Source of the DNA: Shewanella algidipiscicola
Lineage (GTDB): Bacteria > Pseudomonadota > Gammaproteobacteria > Enterobacterales > Shewanellaceae
Assembly (NCBI RefSeq): GCF_003605125.1
Contig: NZ_QPQT01000021.1
Location: 1-64,000 of the forward strand
DNA: 64,000 bases
Direction: 5' to 3'
Shown here piece by piece: positions 8,669-17,661 of this stretch. Below the pieces are notes generated by a model, which was not told where the DNA came from, did no database searches, and saw only the letters and a list, made by a program, of their open reading frames with translations. A program made the translations under genes and the position numbers. The number at the start of each line of letters is the position of its first letter. The stretch's first letter is position 1.

Positions 8669-9688
8669 ATGAAAAATACTGCCGATATTACGGTACTGGG
8701 GGCGGGCTCTTATGGCACCGCCCTTGCTATTTCTTTAGCCAGTAACGGTCATAAAACATTGCTTTGGGGTCATGATCCTGAACATATAGAAAACCTTAAG
8801 CGCGATCGCGCCAATGAAGCGTTTTTGCCCGGTATTGCATTACCCGATTTACTCATTCCCGAGTCTGATTTAGCCACGGCGTTAGCCGCGTCTAACAATG
8901 TGTTAGTGGTTGTTCCAAGCCATGTATTTGGTCAAGTGTTGAAGCAGGCTAAACCTTTACTGCGCCATGATGCGCGTATTGTTTGGGCGACTAAAGGCTT
9001 AGAGCCTGAAACTGGCCGCTTGCTACAAGAAGTCGCACGTGAAGTCTTGGGTGAGCAATATCCGCTGGCAGTGTTGTCTGGGCCTACATTTGCTAAAGAG
9101 CTCGCTGCGGGCATGCCTACAGCCATTTCAGTGGCGGGCACAGATGACACCTTTACTAACGATCTGGTCGAACTGCTTCACAGCCCGAGTCGTTTGCGTG
9201 TCTATGCCAACGATGACTTTATCGGGTTGCAGTTGGGGGGGGCGGTTAAAAACGTGATCGCCATCAGCGCTGGTATGTCTGACGGTATCGGTTTTGGTGC
9301 CAACGCCCGAACCGCGCTTATTACGCGCGGGCTTGTTGAGCTCACGCGCCTAGGCGAAGCCATAGGGGCCCAAGGTTCAACCTTTATGGGGATGGCGGGC
9401 CTTGGTGACTTAGTGTTGACCTGTACCGATAACCAGTCGCGTAATCGTCGCTTTGGCTTGGCATTAGGCCAAGGTAAAGATGTCGACACGGCGCAAGCTG
9501 AGATTGGCCAAGTGGTTGAAGGCTACCGCAATACGAAAGAGGTCTACACCTTAGCGAAACGCTTAGGGGTTGAAATGCCAATCACCGAGCAAGTCTATCG
9601 CGTCTTGTATCAGGGTGGCACTCCTCACGAAGCGGCAAAAGCTTTGCTGGGTAGAGAGAAAAAATCAGAGACGGCAGAAAGCGATTAA
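8669..9688 (+). CDS. gpsA: Glycerol-3-phosphate dehydrogenase [NAD(P)+]
   Basis: A 339-residue soluble enzyme that makes sn-glycerol 3-phosphate from dihydroxyacetone phosphate for phospholipid synthesis. The Rossmann motif VLGAGSYGTALA is at residues 9-20, and the catalytic-domain segment GGAVKNVIAISAG with its Lys is present. It follows secB directly and is ended by a clear terminator at 9716-9744. The length and order are ordinary for gammaproteobacteria. Confidence 0.97.
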   Translation: MKNTADITVLGAGSYGTALAISLASNGHKTLLWGHDPEHIENLKRDRANEAFLPGIALPDLLIPESDLATALAASNNVLVVVPSHVFGQVLKQAKPLLRHDARIVWATKGLEPETGRLLQEVAREVLGEQYPLAVLSGPTFAKELAAGMPTAISVAGTDDTFTNDLVELLHSPSRLRVYANDDFIGLQLGGAVKNVIAISAGMSDGIGFGANARTALITRGLVELTRLGEAIGAQGSTFMGMAGLGDLVLTCTDNQSRNRRFGLALGQGKDVDTAQAEIGQVVEGYRNTKEVYTLAKRLGVEMPITEQVYRVLYQGGTPHEAAKALLGREKKSETAESD

Positions 9689-9715
9689 AGCCTAGGCTGT
9701 GTGATACTAAATAAT

Positions 9716-9744
9716 AAAAGGGTGCTAAAATAGCGCCCTTTTTT
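9716..9744 (+). terminator. Terminator after secB-gpsA
   Basis: An AAAAGGGTGCT stem pairs with AGCGCCCTTTT across a 5-base loop (one T-G wobble) and ends in a T tract, 28 bp after the gpsA stop. Confidence 0.88.
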
Positions 9745-9880
9745 ATGCAGTAAGTATTTACCCCCGAAACGCATGGATGGCCGTGAAGGGAGTGATGATG
9801 GGGCAAAAATGATTCATACATTTTTGCCATTTATGCCCCATGCAACTCGTAACCATGACTCAAAGTAAGAGGTAATCTAA

Positions 9881-11065
9881 GTGGAACATCATGATGTGAT
9901 CATTATCGGCGCAGGCGCAGCGGGGCTTATGTGTGCGGCTACTGCAGGATATCGAGGTCGTGATGTCTTAGTTATCGATAATGCTAAGCAGGCGGGACGT
10001 AAAATTCTGATCAGTGGCGGTGGGCGCTGCAATTTCACCAATCAAAAGGTTGAGCCCGCTAACTTTATCTGCCGAAATCCACATTTTGTAAAATCGGCAT
10101 TGGCTCGCTATCGCTCGCAAGACTTTATTGAGCTAGTTGAACGTCATGGCATTGAATACCATGAGCGCGATCATGGTCAGCTATTTTGCAACGATTCGGC
10201 TAAAGAGATAGTCACCATGCTACTGACCGAGTGTGAATGGGCCGGCGCGCGCATCCAGCTGCGTACCGACATCATCTCTGTAAGCAAAAATGACAGCGGC
10301 CTATTTGTATTACACACCTCTAAAGGCGAATACAGTTGTGACTCGTTAGTCGTGGCCACCGGCGGATTGTCTATGCCTAAATTGGGCGCGACGCCATTGG
10401 GTTATCAGCTGGCCGAACAGTTTGGCCTTAAAGTACTCCCTACCTGCGCAGGGTTGGTGCCTTTTACTTGGCACAGTGAGCAAAAGCAAAAGTTTGAGCC
10501 ATTATCTGGCATCGCAGTGCCATCTACCATCACCGCTCAGGATGGCACACAATTTAGTGAAGCGTTGCTGTTTACCCATCGGGGGCTTTCAGGGCCTGCA
10601 GTGCTGCAAATATCGAATTACTGGAGGCCGGGCGAAACCATTTCTATCAATCTGTTACCGCACATGGATGCGGCGCAGGGTTTGTCTGAGGCCCTCGAGC
10701 TGCACCCGAAACAAAGTCTGCGCAATACCTTAAGCCAGTGGTTACCTAAACGTCTGATCGAGGTGTTATTCGATGAGGCGTTACTCAATATGGCACTAAA
10801 TCAATTGGTGCATGCTCAGCGTGATAAAGTGGTTGCCGACTTGCATCGCTGGGAATTGTTGATGAACGGGACCGAAGGTTACCGCACGGCAGAAGTGACC
10901 CTTGGCGGTGTCGATACCGACGAGTTATCGTCTAAAGATATGCAAAGTAAAAAGGTCGCAGGGTTATTTTTTGTCGGTGAAGTCATGGACGTCAGCGGCT
11001 GGCTCGGTGGGTTTAATTTCCAGTGGGCATGGTCATCTGGGGTGGCCGCCGGTCTTGCGGTGTAA
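9881..11065 (+). CDS. BaiN/YhiN-like NAD(P)/FAD-dependent oxidoreductase
   Basis: A 394-residue flavoprotein of the HI0933/YhiN family. The FAD-binding GxGxxG motif (VIIIGAGAAGLMCA) is at residues 6-19, the ISGGGRCNFTN segment is diagnostic, and the C-terminal VGEVMDVSGWLGGFNFQWA motif closes the FAD site. The start is a GTG with an AAGAGGT site 9 bases upstream. BaiN, a family member, acts on bile acids, but in Shewanella-like bacteria the substrate is unknown. It stands alone and converges on the pseudouridine synthase gene. Confidence 0.9.
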   Translation: MEHHDVIIIGAGAAGLMCAATAGYRGRDVLVIDNAKQAGRKILISGGGRCNFTNQKVEPANFICRNPHFVKSALARYRSQDFIELVERHGIEYHERDHGQLFCNDSAKEIVTMLLTECEWAGARIQLRTDIISVSKNDSGLFVLHTSKGEYSCDSLVVATGGLSMPKLGATPLGYQLAEQFGLKVLPTCAGLVPFTWHSEQKQKFEPLSGIAVPSTITAQDGTQFSEALLFTHRGLSGPAVLQISNYWRPGETISINLLPHMDAAQGLSEALELHPKQSLRNTLSQWLPKRLIEVLFDEALLNMALNQLVHAQRDKVVADLHRWELLMNGTEGYRTAEVTLGGVDTDELSSKDMQSKKVAGLFFVGEVMDVSGWLGGFNFQWAWSSGVAAGLAV

Positions 11066-11092
11066 TGGTATTTTGGGTGATATCAGCTGGTA

Positions 11093-11117
11093 GCTAGGCC
11101 TGCGACTAAGGCCTAGC
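11093..11117. terminator. Hairpin between convergent genes
   Basis: A 9-bp perfect stem (GCTAGGCCT / AGGCCTAGC) with a 7-base loop lies between two convergent genes. It lacks a T tract, so its terminator role is plausible but not certain. Confidence 0.45.
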
Positions 11118-11138
11118 GGTATTGGAACATTTAGCGGT

Positions 11139-11852
11139 TTAAAAGGGGCAAGGGCATTGACCATGGCAGGGTTCGCCACGAGTTGGATGCTCAAAATACA
11201 GGTCACTGGCGTGTAATTGTAAGCGCTCTGCCAGTTGTTCACTTTGGTTGCTGTTATACAGATCGCACCCAAGAATGGGGTGGCCCATGGTCAAGCTGTG
11301 TATTCGCAGTTGGTGCGTACGGCCAGTAACTGGGGTAAATTGCACTAAGGTGCGACAGGGCTGCTCAAGGCGCTGTAAGACAATGTATTCACTGATGGCC
11401 GCCTTGCCTGTGGTGGAGCAAATTTTGACTCGTGGAAAGTAGTTCCTATCTTTTGCTATTGGCGCGGTGATCTGGCCATTATCATCTGTAACCCAACCTT
11501 GTAGTAGTGCCATGTAGCGCTTGTGAATGGTGTGCGCTTGAAACTGTTTATTGAGGTGTCGGGTCGACTCTGCATGCAGCCCCACAACCATGATGCCTGA
11601 CGTGCCAAAGTCTAATCTATGTGGCAATTTGGCCTCAGGAAATGCCGGGCTGACTCCTGCTTGACCATGGACTAAGCGGTAGTGTACTGAATCTTGGTTA
11701 AGAGGGTGCTTGCCTGACAAACTCAGTAAACCACTGGGCTTATTGATCAATAAGATATCATCGTCTTGATATAAAATCGTGACCACATCATCGCACTTAG
11801 GGGCGATAAAATCGTCAACGCGGGTATCAGTCGGCGAGCCGATATTGGGCAT
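11139..11852 (-). CDS. RluA-family RNA pseudouridine synthase
   Basis: A 237-residue enzyme that isomerises uridine to pseudouridine in RNA. It has VTILYQDDDILLINKPSGLLS, the catalytic HRLDFGTSG motif (Asp81), and GHPILG near the C-terminus. These resemble E. coli RluA, which modifies 23S rRNA U746 and tRNA U32, but the N-terminus is about 15 residues longer and the target is not certain from sequence. The C-terminus ends in an unusual HGQCPCPF tail. Confidence 0.87.
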   Translation of the reverse strand: MPNIGSPTDTRVDDFIAPKCDDVVTILYQDDDILLINKPSGLLSLSGKHPLNQDSVHYRLVHGQAGVSPAFPEAKLPHRLDFGTSGIMVVGLHAESTRHLNKQFQAHTIHKRYMALLQGWVTDDNGQITAPIAKDRNYFPRVKICSTTGKAAISEYIVLQRLEQPCRTLVQFTPVTGRTHQLRIHSLTMGHPILGCDLYNSNQSEQLAERLQLHASDLYFEHPTRGEPCHGQCPCPF

Positions 11853-12174
11853 GGGACGTTCCTGTGATTGATATAGATATTGCCTGCTTATTATGCTCGA
11901 GCCTGCGTTGCATCACGATAATCATCTTGTATTATACGCGGCTATCTTGCTGGCAGCGGTGGACAAGGGCGCTAGTTTACACGGTTTCTCACTCCAAATT
12001 GTCTCAGGTACCATTTAAATTGATTTTAAGGTGATTGCCATCGGGTAATATGGGGGCTGATTGTTGTTTTATTTGCACTTTTTTATCTCTAACTTTGAAT
12101 GATAGCGCATCTGCTACACTGTTAAATTGAGGCTATCCATTTGAATAGTCTACTGGTGAAGGCTAGGTGAAAGT
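11853..12174. other. Divergent intergenic region, no gene seen
   Basis: About 320 bases between the pseudouridine synthase and the diguanylate cyclase genes, which are divergently transcribed. It must contain both promoters; an AGGTGA ribosome site for the cyclase is at 12166-12171. No operator-like palindrome or RNA gene was noticed. Confidence 0.4.
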
Positions 12175-13071
12175 ATGGAAGCGCTTTCTGTTGTGCTAGT
12201 GGTAGATGATGTAAAAACGAATGTGCTCATCATGAGGCAATGTTTAAAAGGACAGCATCAAGTGTGGGCCGCGGCAAGTGGCAAAGAGTGTTTAGCTTTG
12301 GCTAAGCAACAGCCGGACTTGATCTTGTTAGCGACAGACATGCCCGATATGAATGGTTATGAGGTGTGTCAGCAGTTGAAGATGGATACCGAGACGGCGC
12401 ACATTCCGGTTATTCTCGTTACCGCTAAAGATGCCAATGACGACGAGCAAAAAGGCCTTGCATTGGGCGCTGTCGACTACATTACTAAACCCATCCGCCC
12501 CGCGATTGTACGTGCTCGGGTTGCGACTCATCTGCAATTAAAATCTCACCGCAGTAAATTACAATTTATGGCGCTGCACGATCAATTGACCGGACTCTAC
12601 AATCGTCACTTTTTGGCCGAATGGGCCGCTCAACATTTATCGAGTATGGCTCGCCATCAAACTGAGCTGTCAGTGGTGATGTTAGATTTGGATGATTTCA
12701 AAAAAATTAATGACTTTAATGGTCACCATGTTGGCGACAAAATCTTGCAGGCTGTGTCTAAGTGTCTACAAGACAGCTTTCGCAAGGAGGACATGGTGGC
12801 ACGGATAGGGGGGGAAGAGTTTATTATTTTGATGGAATCAGGCATGACGGAGGCTCGTGAGAAAGCAGAAGGTGTTCGCCAACGTCTACAGCAGTTAAAA
12901 CCTATGGGAATTACTGTGACGGGGAGCTTTGGTTTATTGGTCGCCAATGCGCAAATGACCGACTTTTCTCACCTATTGGTATTAGCCGAAGAGGCCGTGT
13001 ATAAAGCCAAGGCCGATGGGCGTAACTGCCTCGTTTATTATGATAACGGGCAATACATTACCGTCGGGTAA
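12175..13071 (+). CDS. Response-regulator diguanylate cyclase with degenerate receiver
   Basis: A 298-residue cytoplasmic protein: receiver domain (about 5-122) joined to a GGDEF domain (about 130-295). The cyclase half looks active: GGEEF at 212-216, the DLDDFKKIND metal site, and an inhibitory RxxD site (RKED, 203-206) exactly five residues before GGEEF. The receiver keeps the acidic pair (Asp11-Asp12) and Lys105, but the phosphoacceptor position in LILLATDMPDMNG is Ala53, where family members have Asp (LILLDxxMPxMDG). It probably makes cyclic di-GMP without control by ordinary phosphorylation. Confidence 0.9.
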   Translation: MEALSVVLVVDDVKTNVLIMRQCLKGQHQVWAAASGKECLALAKQQPDLILLATDMPDMNGYEVCQQLKMDTETAHIPVILVTAKDANDDEQKGLALGAVDYITKPIRPAIVRARVATHLQLKSHRSKLQFMALHDQLTGLYNRHFLAEWAAQHLSSMARHQTELSVVMLDLDDFKKINDFNGHHVGDKILQAVSKCLQDSFRKEDMVARIGGEEFIILMESGMTEAREKAEGVRQRLQQLKPMGITVTGSFGLLVANAQMTDFSHLLVLAEEAVYKAKADGRNCLVYYDNGQYITVG

Positions 13072-13221
13072 GGAGTTTAGCGTATTGGATTCAGGTGCTA
13101 GCATTCGGAGTCTCAATTTGATGCAATAGATGCCAAGGGCTACCTAAAATATGTTATTTTAGCTGGTAAACGAGAGTGGTTAGCATTCTCTCAATAGACT
13201 GCGCTAAAAGAGGAAAGTGTA

Positions 13222-13755
13222 ATGGCAATAGCAAAAATTGGCATAGTGACCGTAAGTGACCGAGCGAGTGCGGGCGTGTATGAAGATATTTCTGGTAAGG
13301 CCATTATTGAGGTGCTAAACCAATACCTGACCTCTGAGTGGGAACCGGTTTATGAGGTGATCCCCGACGAGCAGGATGTGATTGAAGCGACCCTAATTAA
13401 GATGGCCGATGAGCAAAATTGTAGCCTTATCGTCACCACTGGCGGTACTGGCCCAGCAAAGCGCGATGTGACGCCAGAAGCCACCGAAGCTGTGTGTGAT
13501 CGCATGATGCCAGGCTTTGGTGAGTTGATGCGCGCCGAATCATTAAAATTTGTGCCCACCGCGATTTTATCGCGTCAAACCGCCGGCCTGCGCGGTGATT
13601 CATTGATAGTTAATTTACCCGGCAAGCCAAAATCGATTCGTGAATGTCTCGATGCGGTATTCCCCGCTATCCCTTATTGTATCGATTTGATGGACGGGCC
13701 TTTCTTAGAGTGTGATGAAACTGTGATTAAGCCATTTAGACCCAAAGCCAAATAA
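13222..13755 (+). CDS. mog: Molybdopterin adenylyltransferase Mog
   Basis: A 177-residue protein that adenylylates molybdopterin before molybdenum insertion. It resembles E. coli Mog throughout: IGIVTVSDRASAGVY at the N-terminus, the TTGGTGPAKRDVTPEAT substrate-binding loop (about 72-88) and FVPTAILSRQTAG. A GAGGAAAG ribosome site precedes the ATG. It is monocistronic, followed by a strong terminator. Confidence 0.94.
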   Translation: MAIAKIGIVTVSDRASAGVYEDISGKAIIEVLNQYLTSEWEPVYEVIPDEQDVIEATLIKMADEQNCSLIVTTGGTGPAKRDVTPEATEAVCDRMMPGFGELMRAESLKFVPTAILSRQTAGLRGDSLIVNLPGKPKSIRECLDAVFPAIPYCIDLMDGPFLECDETVIKPFRPKAK

Positions 13756-13784
13756 GCCATATCGGTCGTCCCTCCCACAGAGGT

Positions 13785-13813
13785 AAAAAGAGCGCATATT
13801 AGGCGCTCTTTTT
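13785..13813 (+). terminator. Terminator after mog
   Basis: A perfect 11-bp stem (AAAAAGAGCGC / GCGCTCTTTTT) around a 7-base loop, ending in a T run, 30 bp past the mog stop. Confidence 0.9.
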
Positions 13814-14038
13814 AATTACTCTGTATTTTTCATTCCACGTATCCTTACCTATTAAAAAATATAATTTTTTATTTATAAGCTTATATTTCATAGGGTTGTT
13901 TTATAGTTTTTTATAATGTTTTTGGCCAATCTTGTGATTTAAGCTTATTTAATTATCAACTGTGGGCTTATTCTGTTGTGCCAAAGTTAGCCACACTTGT
14001 ATGTGGCTTGGCATTGAAAAAACATATTAAGGTAAGCA

Positions 14039-15697
14039 ATGAAATTTCTTTCTTCAATAACGATTAGGCATAAATTAATGGCGGCCATGGCGGTGTTTTG
14101 CCTCTCAGGCTTCATTATTATTGTAACAGTATTGGTCAGTACTGACATAGTTGAGGATAGGTTTGTTGAATATGATCAGGCGGGTGTTAATGGGCAAAAA
14201 TATATTCTGTCTATTAATCGAGATATGAATTACTGTTCACGGCTCACTAGAAATATCATGTTGGGTGACGATTATGACAAAAACTTTACCTTATTAGAGC
14301 AGCGCGTTAAGACGATTTATACTCATTTTGATAACCTCGATATGGCCATCAATTTGATTACAGATGCCAAGGTAAAAGCGGATTTACTCCGCCTTAGCCA
14401 AGAGTCAAAAGTGACGACCCAAGACTTTCTGGAAGATAGTAAGGGACGCATGGCCGCCTTAGGTAATCAACAGCGCTCGCCACAAATGCTGCAACAAGCG
14501 TGGACCGAATATAGTCAACAATCCTCTCCGTTTGCGAATAAAGCTCGAATCAGCTTTAACGCGTTAATTAAAGCAGAGCAACAAGCTCGAGCAGATATAC
14601 AAGATAGCGCTATTGATGCTATGTCATCAATGAAGCGTGAGTTGGTGTTGATAAGCGCTGCGTCAGTATTGCTGGTGGGGTTATTATTATTTTTGGTGAC
14701 GCGCTCGATTATGTTGGGCGTCAATGCGTTGCAATTGTCGATTAATCAAATTGAGCAAGATGCAGATTTAACGCAACGAATAACCATAGTGGCGAATGAT
14801 GAGTTGGGGCGCGTATCGGGTTCGTTCAACGTAATGTTGGATAAGTTTCAAAGCAGTATTCAAGGTGTTTTCGACACCGCCACTCAATTAACTTCATCGG
14901 CAAATAAAGTGGCCAGCGTGACGGCTCATGCCGCCGAGTCGGTGCAAACACAGCGTCACGAGCTCGACATGGTATCGACGGCTATGAATGAGATGACAGC
15001 GACAGTCGTTGAAGTGGCTAAAAATGCAAATGAGGCCGCCGATGCCGCGAATCAAACCGATCGTCAATCTCAAACCGGCTTAGTGGTCGTTAATGAAACG
15101 GTAAAGAGTATCGAAGGCTTTGCTTATGAAATTAAGCGTGCCGCAGAGGTGATTAATGCCGTAGAGGCTGACAGTAATGAGATCGGCTCGATTTTGGGGG
15201 TGATTAAAGATATTGCCGAGCAAACCAATTTACTGGCACTTAATGCTGCGATTGAAGCGGCTCGTGCTGGAGAGCAAGGCCGAGGTTTTGCCGTAGTTGC
15301 TGATGAGGTCAGAACATTAGCGAGTCGGACTCAGGCGTCAACCGAACAGATTCAAATGATGATTGATAAGCTGCAAGGGGGAGCCAAAGAGGCGGTTGAA
15401 GTGATGATGCAAAGCAGTCGTGATGCCGATAACTGTGTCAATCATGCAAATTCAACTGGTGAAGCGCTGCAAGTTATTGCCGCCGCTGTTGCAACGATAA
15501 CGGATATGAATGCCCAAATTGCCGCCGCTGCAGAAGAGCAAAGTGCTGTATCGGAAGAGATTAATAACAATATCGTTAATATTAGTCATGCAGCAGAAGC
15601 GACGGCCGAAGGGGCGAAAACCACTTCAAATGAAAGCGAAAACTTGGCTAGGATGGCGCACCAACTTTCACAATTAGTACAAGCCTTTAAAATATGA
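14039..15697 (+). CDS. Methyl-accepting chemotaxis protein
   Basis: A 552-residue membrane chemoreceptor. Helix 1 is at about 13-34, a roughly 170-residue periplasmic sensing region follows, helix 2 is at about 206-226, then a HAMP domain and a long signalling coiled coil. The kinase-contact hairpin tip reads IAEQTNLLALNAAIEAARAG, near-universal in this family, followed by GRGFAVVADEVRTLA. The ligand is unknown. There is no CheB/CheR-binding pentapeptide at the C-terminus. The upstream region is AT-rich, with a small hairpin at 13989-14008. It is likely a stand-alone unit ended at 15790. Confidence 0.94.
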   Translation: MKFLSSITIRHKLMAAMAVFCLSGFIIIVTVLVSTDIVEDRFVEYDQAGVNGQKYILSINRDMNYCSRLTRNIMLGDDYDKNFTLLEQRVKTIYTHFDNLDMAINLITDAKVKADLLRLSQESKVTTQDFLEDSKGRMAALGNQQRSPQMLQQAWTEYSQQSSPFANKARISFNALIKAEQQARADIQDSAIDAMSSMKRELVLISAASVLLVGLLLFLVTRSIMLGVNALQLSINQIEQDADLTQRITIVANDELGRVSGSFNVMLDKFQSSIQGVFDTATQLTSSANKVASVTAHAAESVQTQRHELDMVSTAMNEMTATVVEVAKNANEAADAANQTDRQSQTGLVVVNETVKSIEGFAYEIKRAAEVINAVEADSNEIGSILGVIKDIAEQTNLLALNAAIEAARAGEQGRGFAVVADEVRTLASRTQASTEQIQMMIDKLQGGAKEAVEVMMQSSRDADNCVNHANSTGEALQVIAAAVATITDMNAQIAAAAEEQSAVSEEINNNIVNISHAAEATAEGAKTTSNESENLARMAHQLSQLVQAFKI

Positions 15698-15758
15698 GGC
15701 ATCATAAGTGTGAGACTTTTTCGTCTAGTATCCTGCTAAATTCTATTTAGCTAAAATG

Positions 15759-15790
15759 AGGCTCTCTGTATTTAATCAGAGAGCCTTTTT
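15759..15790 (+). terminator. Terminator after the chemoreceptor gene
   Basis: A 10-bp stem (AGGCTCTCTG / CAGAGAGCCT) with an 8-base loop and a following T run. It lies between convergent genes and overlaps almost to the stop of the ABC permease on the other strand. Confidence 0.87.
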
Positions 15791-15793
15791 GCA

Positions 15794-16930
15794 TTATAAG
15801 CCAAAGACGATTTTTTCACTCTTGAGTGAGCGCTCCATGCCAAACATGAGAGCCAGGGTGATAGCTAAGGTCGTAGCACTCGACAGTAGCAGCTGCATTT
15901 GCGGTATCTCTTTGCCTTTAATAAAGGCGATAAGCGCCTGCATCTGTCCCGACACGGGTAGCCACTGCAAGGTGTCTGGCGCTATGTTGTAACTGGCCGC
16001 CATCGACAGCATCATGGGCACGATGAGCACTATCGTTAGATAAGACTGAGCCTCTTTAAATGACTTTGCCATAAATGACACAAACAATTGTAATGAGGCG
16101 GCCATAAGCGCGATAGGTAAGCCGATAACTAGCATTAACCCAATAAAGTCAGGGGTGATATTGACGCTAAAGCCCAGCTCTTGCCAAGGCACAAAGCCGT
16201 AAGCAATTTTAGAGATGATTAAGGTCAATATTAATCCCAGCATGGCAAAAATGGTGACCGCGGTGACTTTGGCTAACACTATGTCACGGGTCGACACCGG
16301 ATGACTCAGCAGCAACGCCAGTGAGTTGCGTTCGCGCTCTCCGGCACTGGTGTCGATGGCTAGGTTCATGCCCGAAATAAATACAGCATAGACCATCATA
16401 AATATCGCAATGCCTAAGATCATGCCACCTTTTGAATCGCTGGTGGCTTGATCTTCTATCGTGACCTTAATTGGCTGCACCACTTTAGGGTCAATCCCGC
16501 GGGCAATCAGGCGTAGACTCCCCATTTCGGCGCTGTATTGTTGCAGGCTTTTTTCGATGCGCCGAATAGATGATTGCAACTTTTCGTTGGAATTATCGGC
16601 AATAAGGGTTAATTCGGCCGCGCGGCTTTTGGCCATGTTGCTGGCGTAATCTTGACTAATTATCAGCTCTATCTCTTTGCGATCGGCTTTATCGCCTTGG
16701 CTGATATCGTCACTGGCAAGAAACTTAACCAGATCGGGGGCGCGTTCGCCATGGGTGATCGTAATGTTAAGCGCTTCGGGGCTAGTGATCTGGCCTATTA
16801 GCAGCATAAACATGCCGCACATCATCAGCGGTGCGCCGATGGCATAATAGAGGCCGGCCATGACCGAGCGTTTATCGCGGGCGGCGTCGATCAGCTCTTT
16901 TCGAACCATAGCAATAATGGTATTGATCAT
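15794..16930 (-). CDS. ABC-2 type transporter permease (NatB-like)
   Basis: A 378-residue inner-membrane protein with an N-terminal helix after MINTIIAMVRKELIDAARDKR, a large extracytoplasmic region (about 50-165) and five or six C-terminal helices. This is the layout of NatB/YhaP-type Na+/drug exporter permeases. The ATG at 16930 overlaps the stop of the ATPase gene by ATGA, which fixes the start and shows translational coupling. Together the two genes form an ABC-2 exporter; the substrate cannot be told. Confidence 0.88.
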   Translation of the reverse strand: MINTIIAMVRKELIDAARDKRSVMAGLYYAIGAPLMMCGMFMLLIGQITSPEALNITITHGERAPDLVKFLASDDISQGDKADRKEIELIISQDYASNMAKSRAAELTLIADNSNEKLQSSIRRIEKSLQQYSAEMGSLRLIARGIDPKVVQPIKVTIEDQATSDSKGGMILGIAIFMMVYAVFISGMNLAIDTSAGERERNSLALLLSHPVSTRDIVLAKVTAVTIFAMLGLILTLIISKIAYGFVPWQELGFSVNITPDFIGLMLVIGLPIALMAASLQLFVSFMAKSFKEAQSYLTIVLIVPMMLSMAASYNIAPDTLQWLPVSGQMQALIAFIKGKEIPQMQLLLSSATTLAITLALMFGMERSLKSEKIVFGL

Positions 16931-17661
16931 GCTGCAATCCCCTCGTCGGTGCCGATTAGTTCGATAAAGGCATCTTCTAATGATGCCTTGCCTGTTTGTT
17001 GGCACAGCTGTTCTGGACTGCCAATGGCAACTACCTTGCCTTGCGCCATCACTATCACCCTGTCGCACAGGGCCGCGACCTCTTGCATCACGTGGCTAGA
17101 AAACAATACGCAGTGGCCGGCCGCTTTCAGGTCTTTCAGCAGATCGCGCAGCACTCGCGTGCTCATCACATCTAGGCCTCGGGTAGGCTCATCGAGAATG
17201 ATGTTGGTGGGTTCGTGCACTATGGCCTGCGCTAAGGCGGTTTTCATTCGTTGTCCCTGAGAAAAGCCTTTGCATTTACGGTCGGCAATATCATCCATAT
17301 GTAACTTGTTGAGCACGCTGGCCGCCGCTGCTTTAGCCTGTGCACGCGGTAACCCGTTGAGCTCGGCAAAATAGCTCACGTATTCTCTGGGGGTTAGGCG
17401 TTCATACAAGCCAAAGGGATCGGGAAATAACCCCAGTTGCTGCTTGGCTTCAACCGGAAATTTAGCCACATCGATACCGTCAATTTCGGCGGTGCCGTTA
17501 TCGGGTTTGAGTAAACCAAATACTGTGCGTAAACAGGTGGTTTTACCCGCACCATTGGGGCCGAGCAGTCCGGTTATCTGGCCATCGAGCGCCTCAAAAC
17601 TCAGGTCATTAAGCGCCTGTACATCACCAATACGCTTAGATAGATTAGCGACTTTAATCAT
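16927..17661 (-). CDS. ABC-2 transporter ATP-binding protein (NatA-like)
   Basis: A 244-residue ATPase: Walker A GPNGAGKT at residues 34-41, signature FSQGQRMK, Walker B NIILDEPTRGLD, and the switch histidine in LFSSHVMQEV. It pairs with the permease downstream (4-bp overlap) and overlaps the hydrolase gene upstream by 8 bp, so all three are one operon. NatA-type exporters extrude Na+ or antimicrobials; the substrate is not identifiable here. Confidence 0.92.
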   Translation of the reverse strand: MIKVANLSKRIGDVQALNDLSFEALDGQITGLLGPNGAGKTTCLRTVFGLLKPDNGTAEIDGIDVAKFPVEAKQQLGLFPDPFGLYERLTPREYVSYFAELNGLPRAQAKAAAASVLNKLHMDDIADRKCKGFSQGQRMKTALAQAIVHEPTNIILDEPTRGLDVMSTRVLRDLLKDLKAAGHCVLFSSHVMQEVAALCDRVIVMAQGKVVAIGSPEQLCQQTGKASLEDAFIELIGTDEGIAA

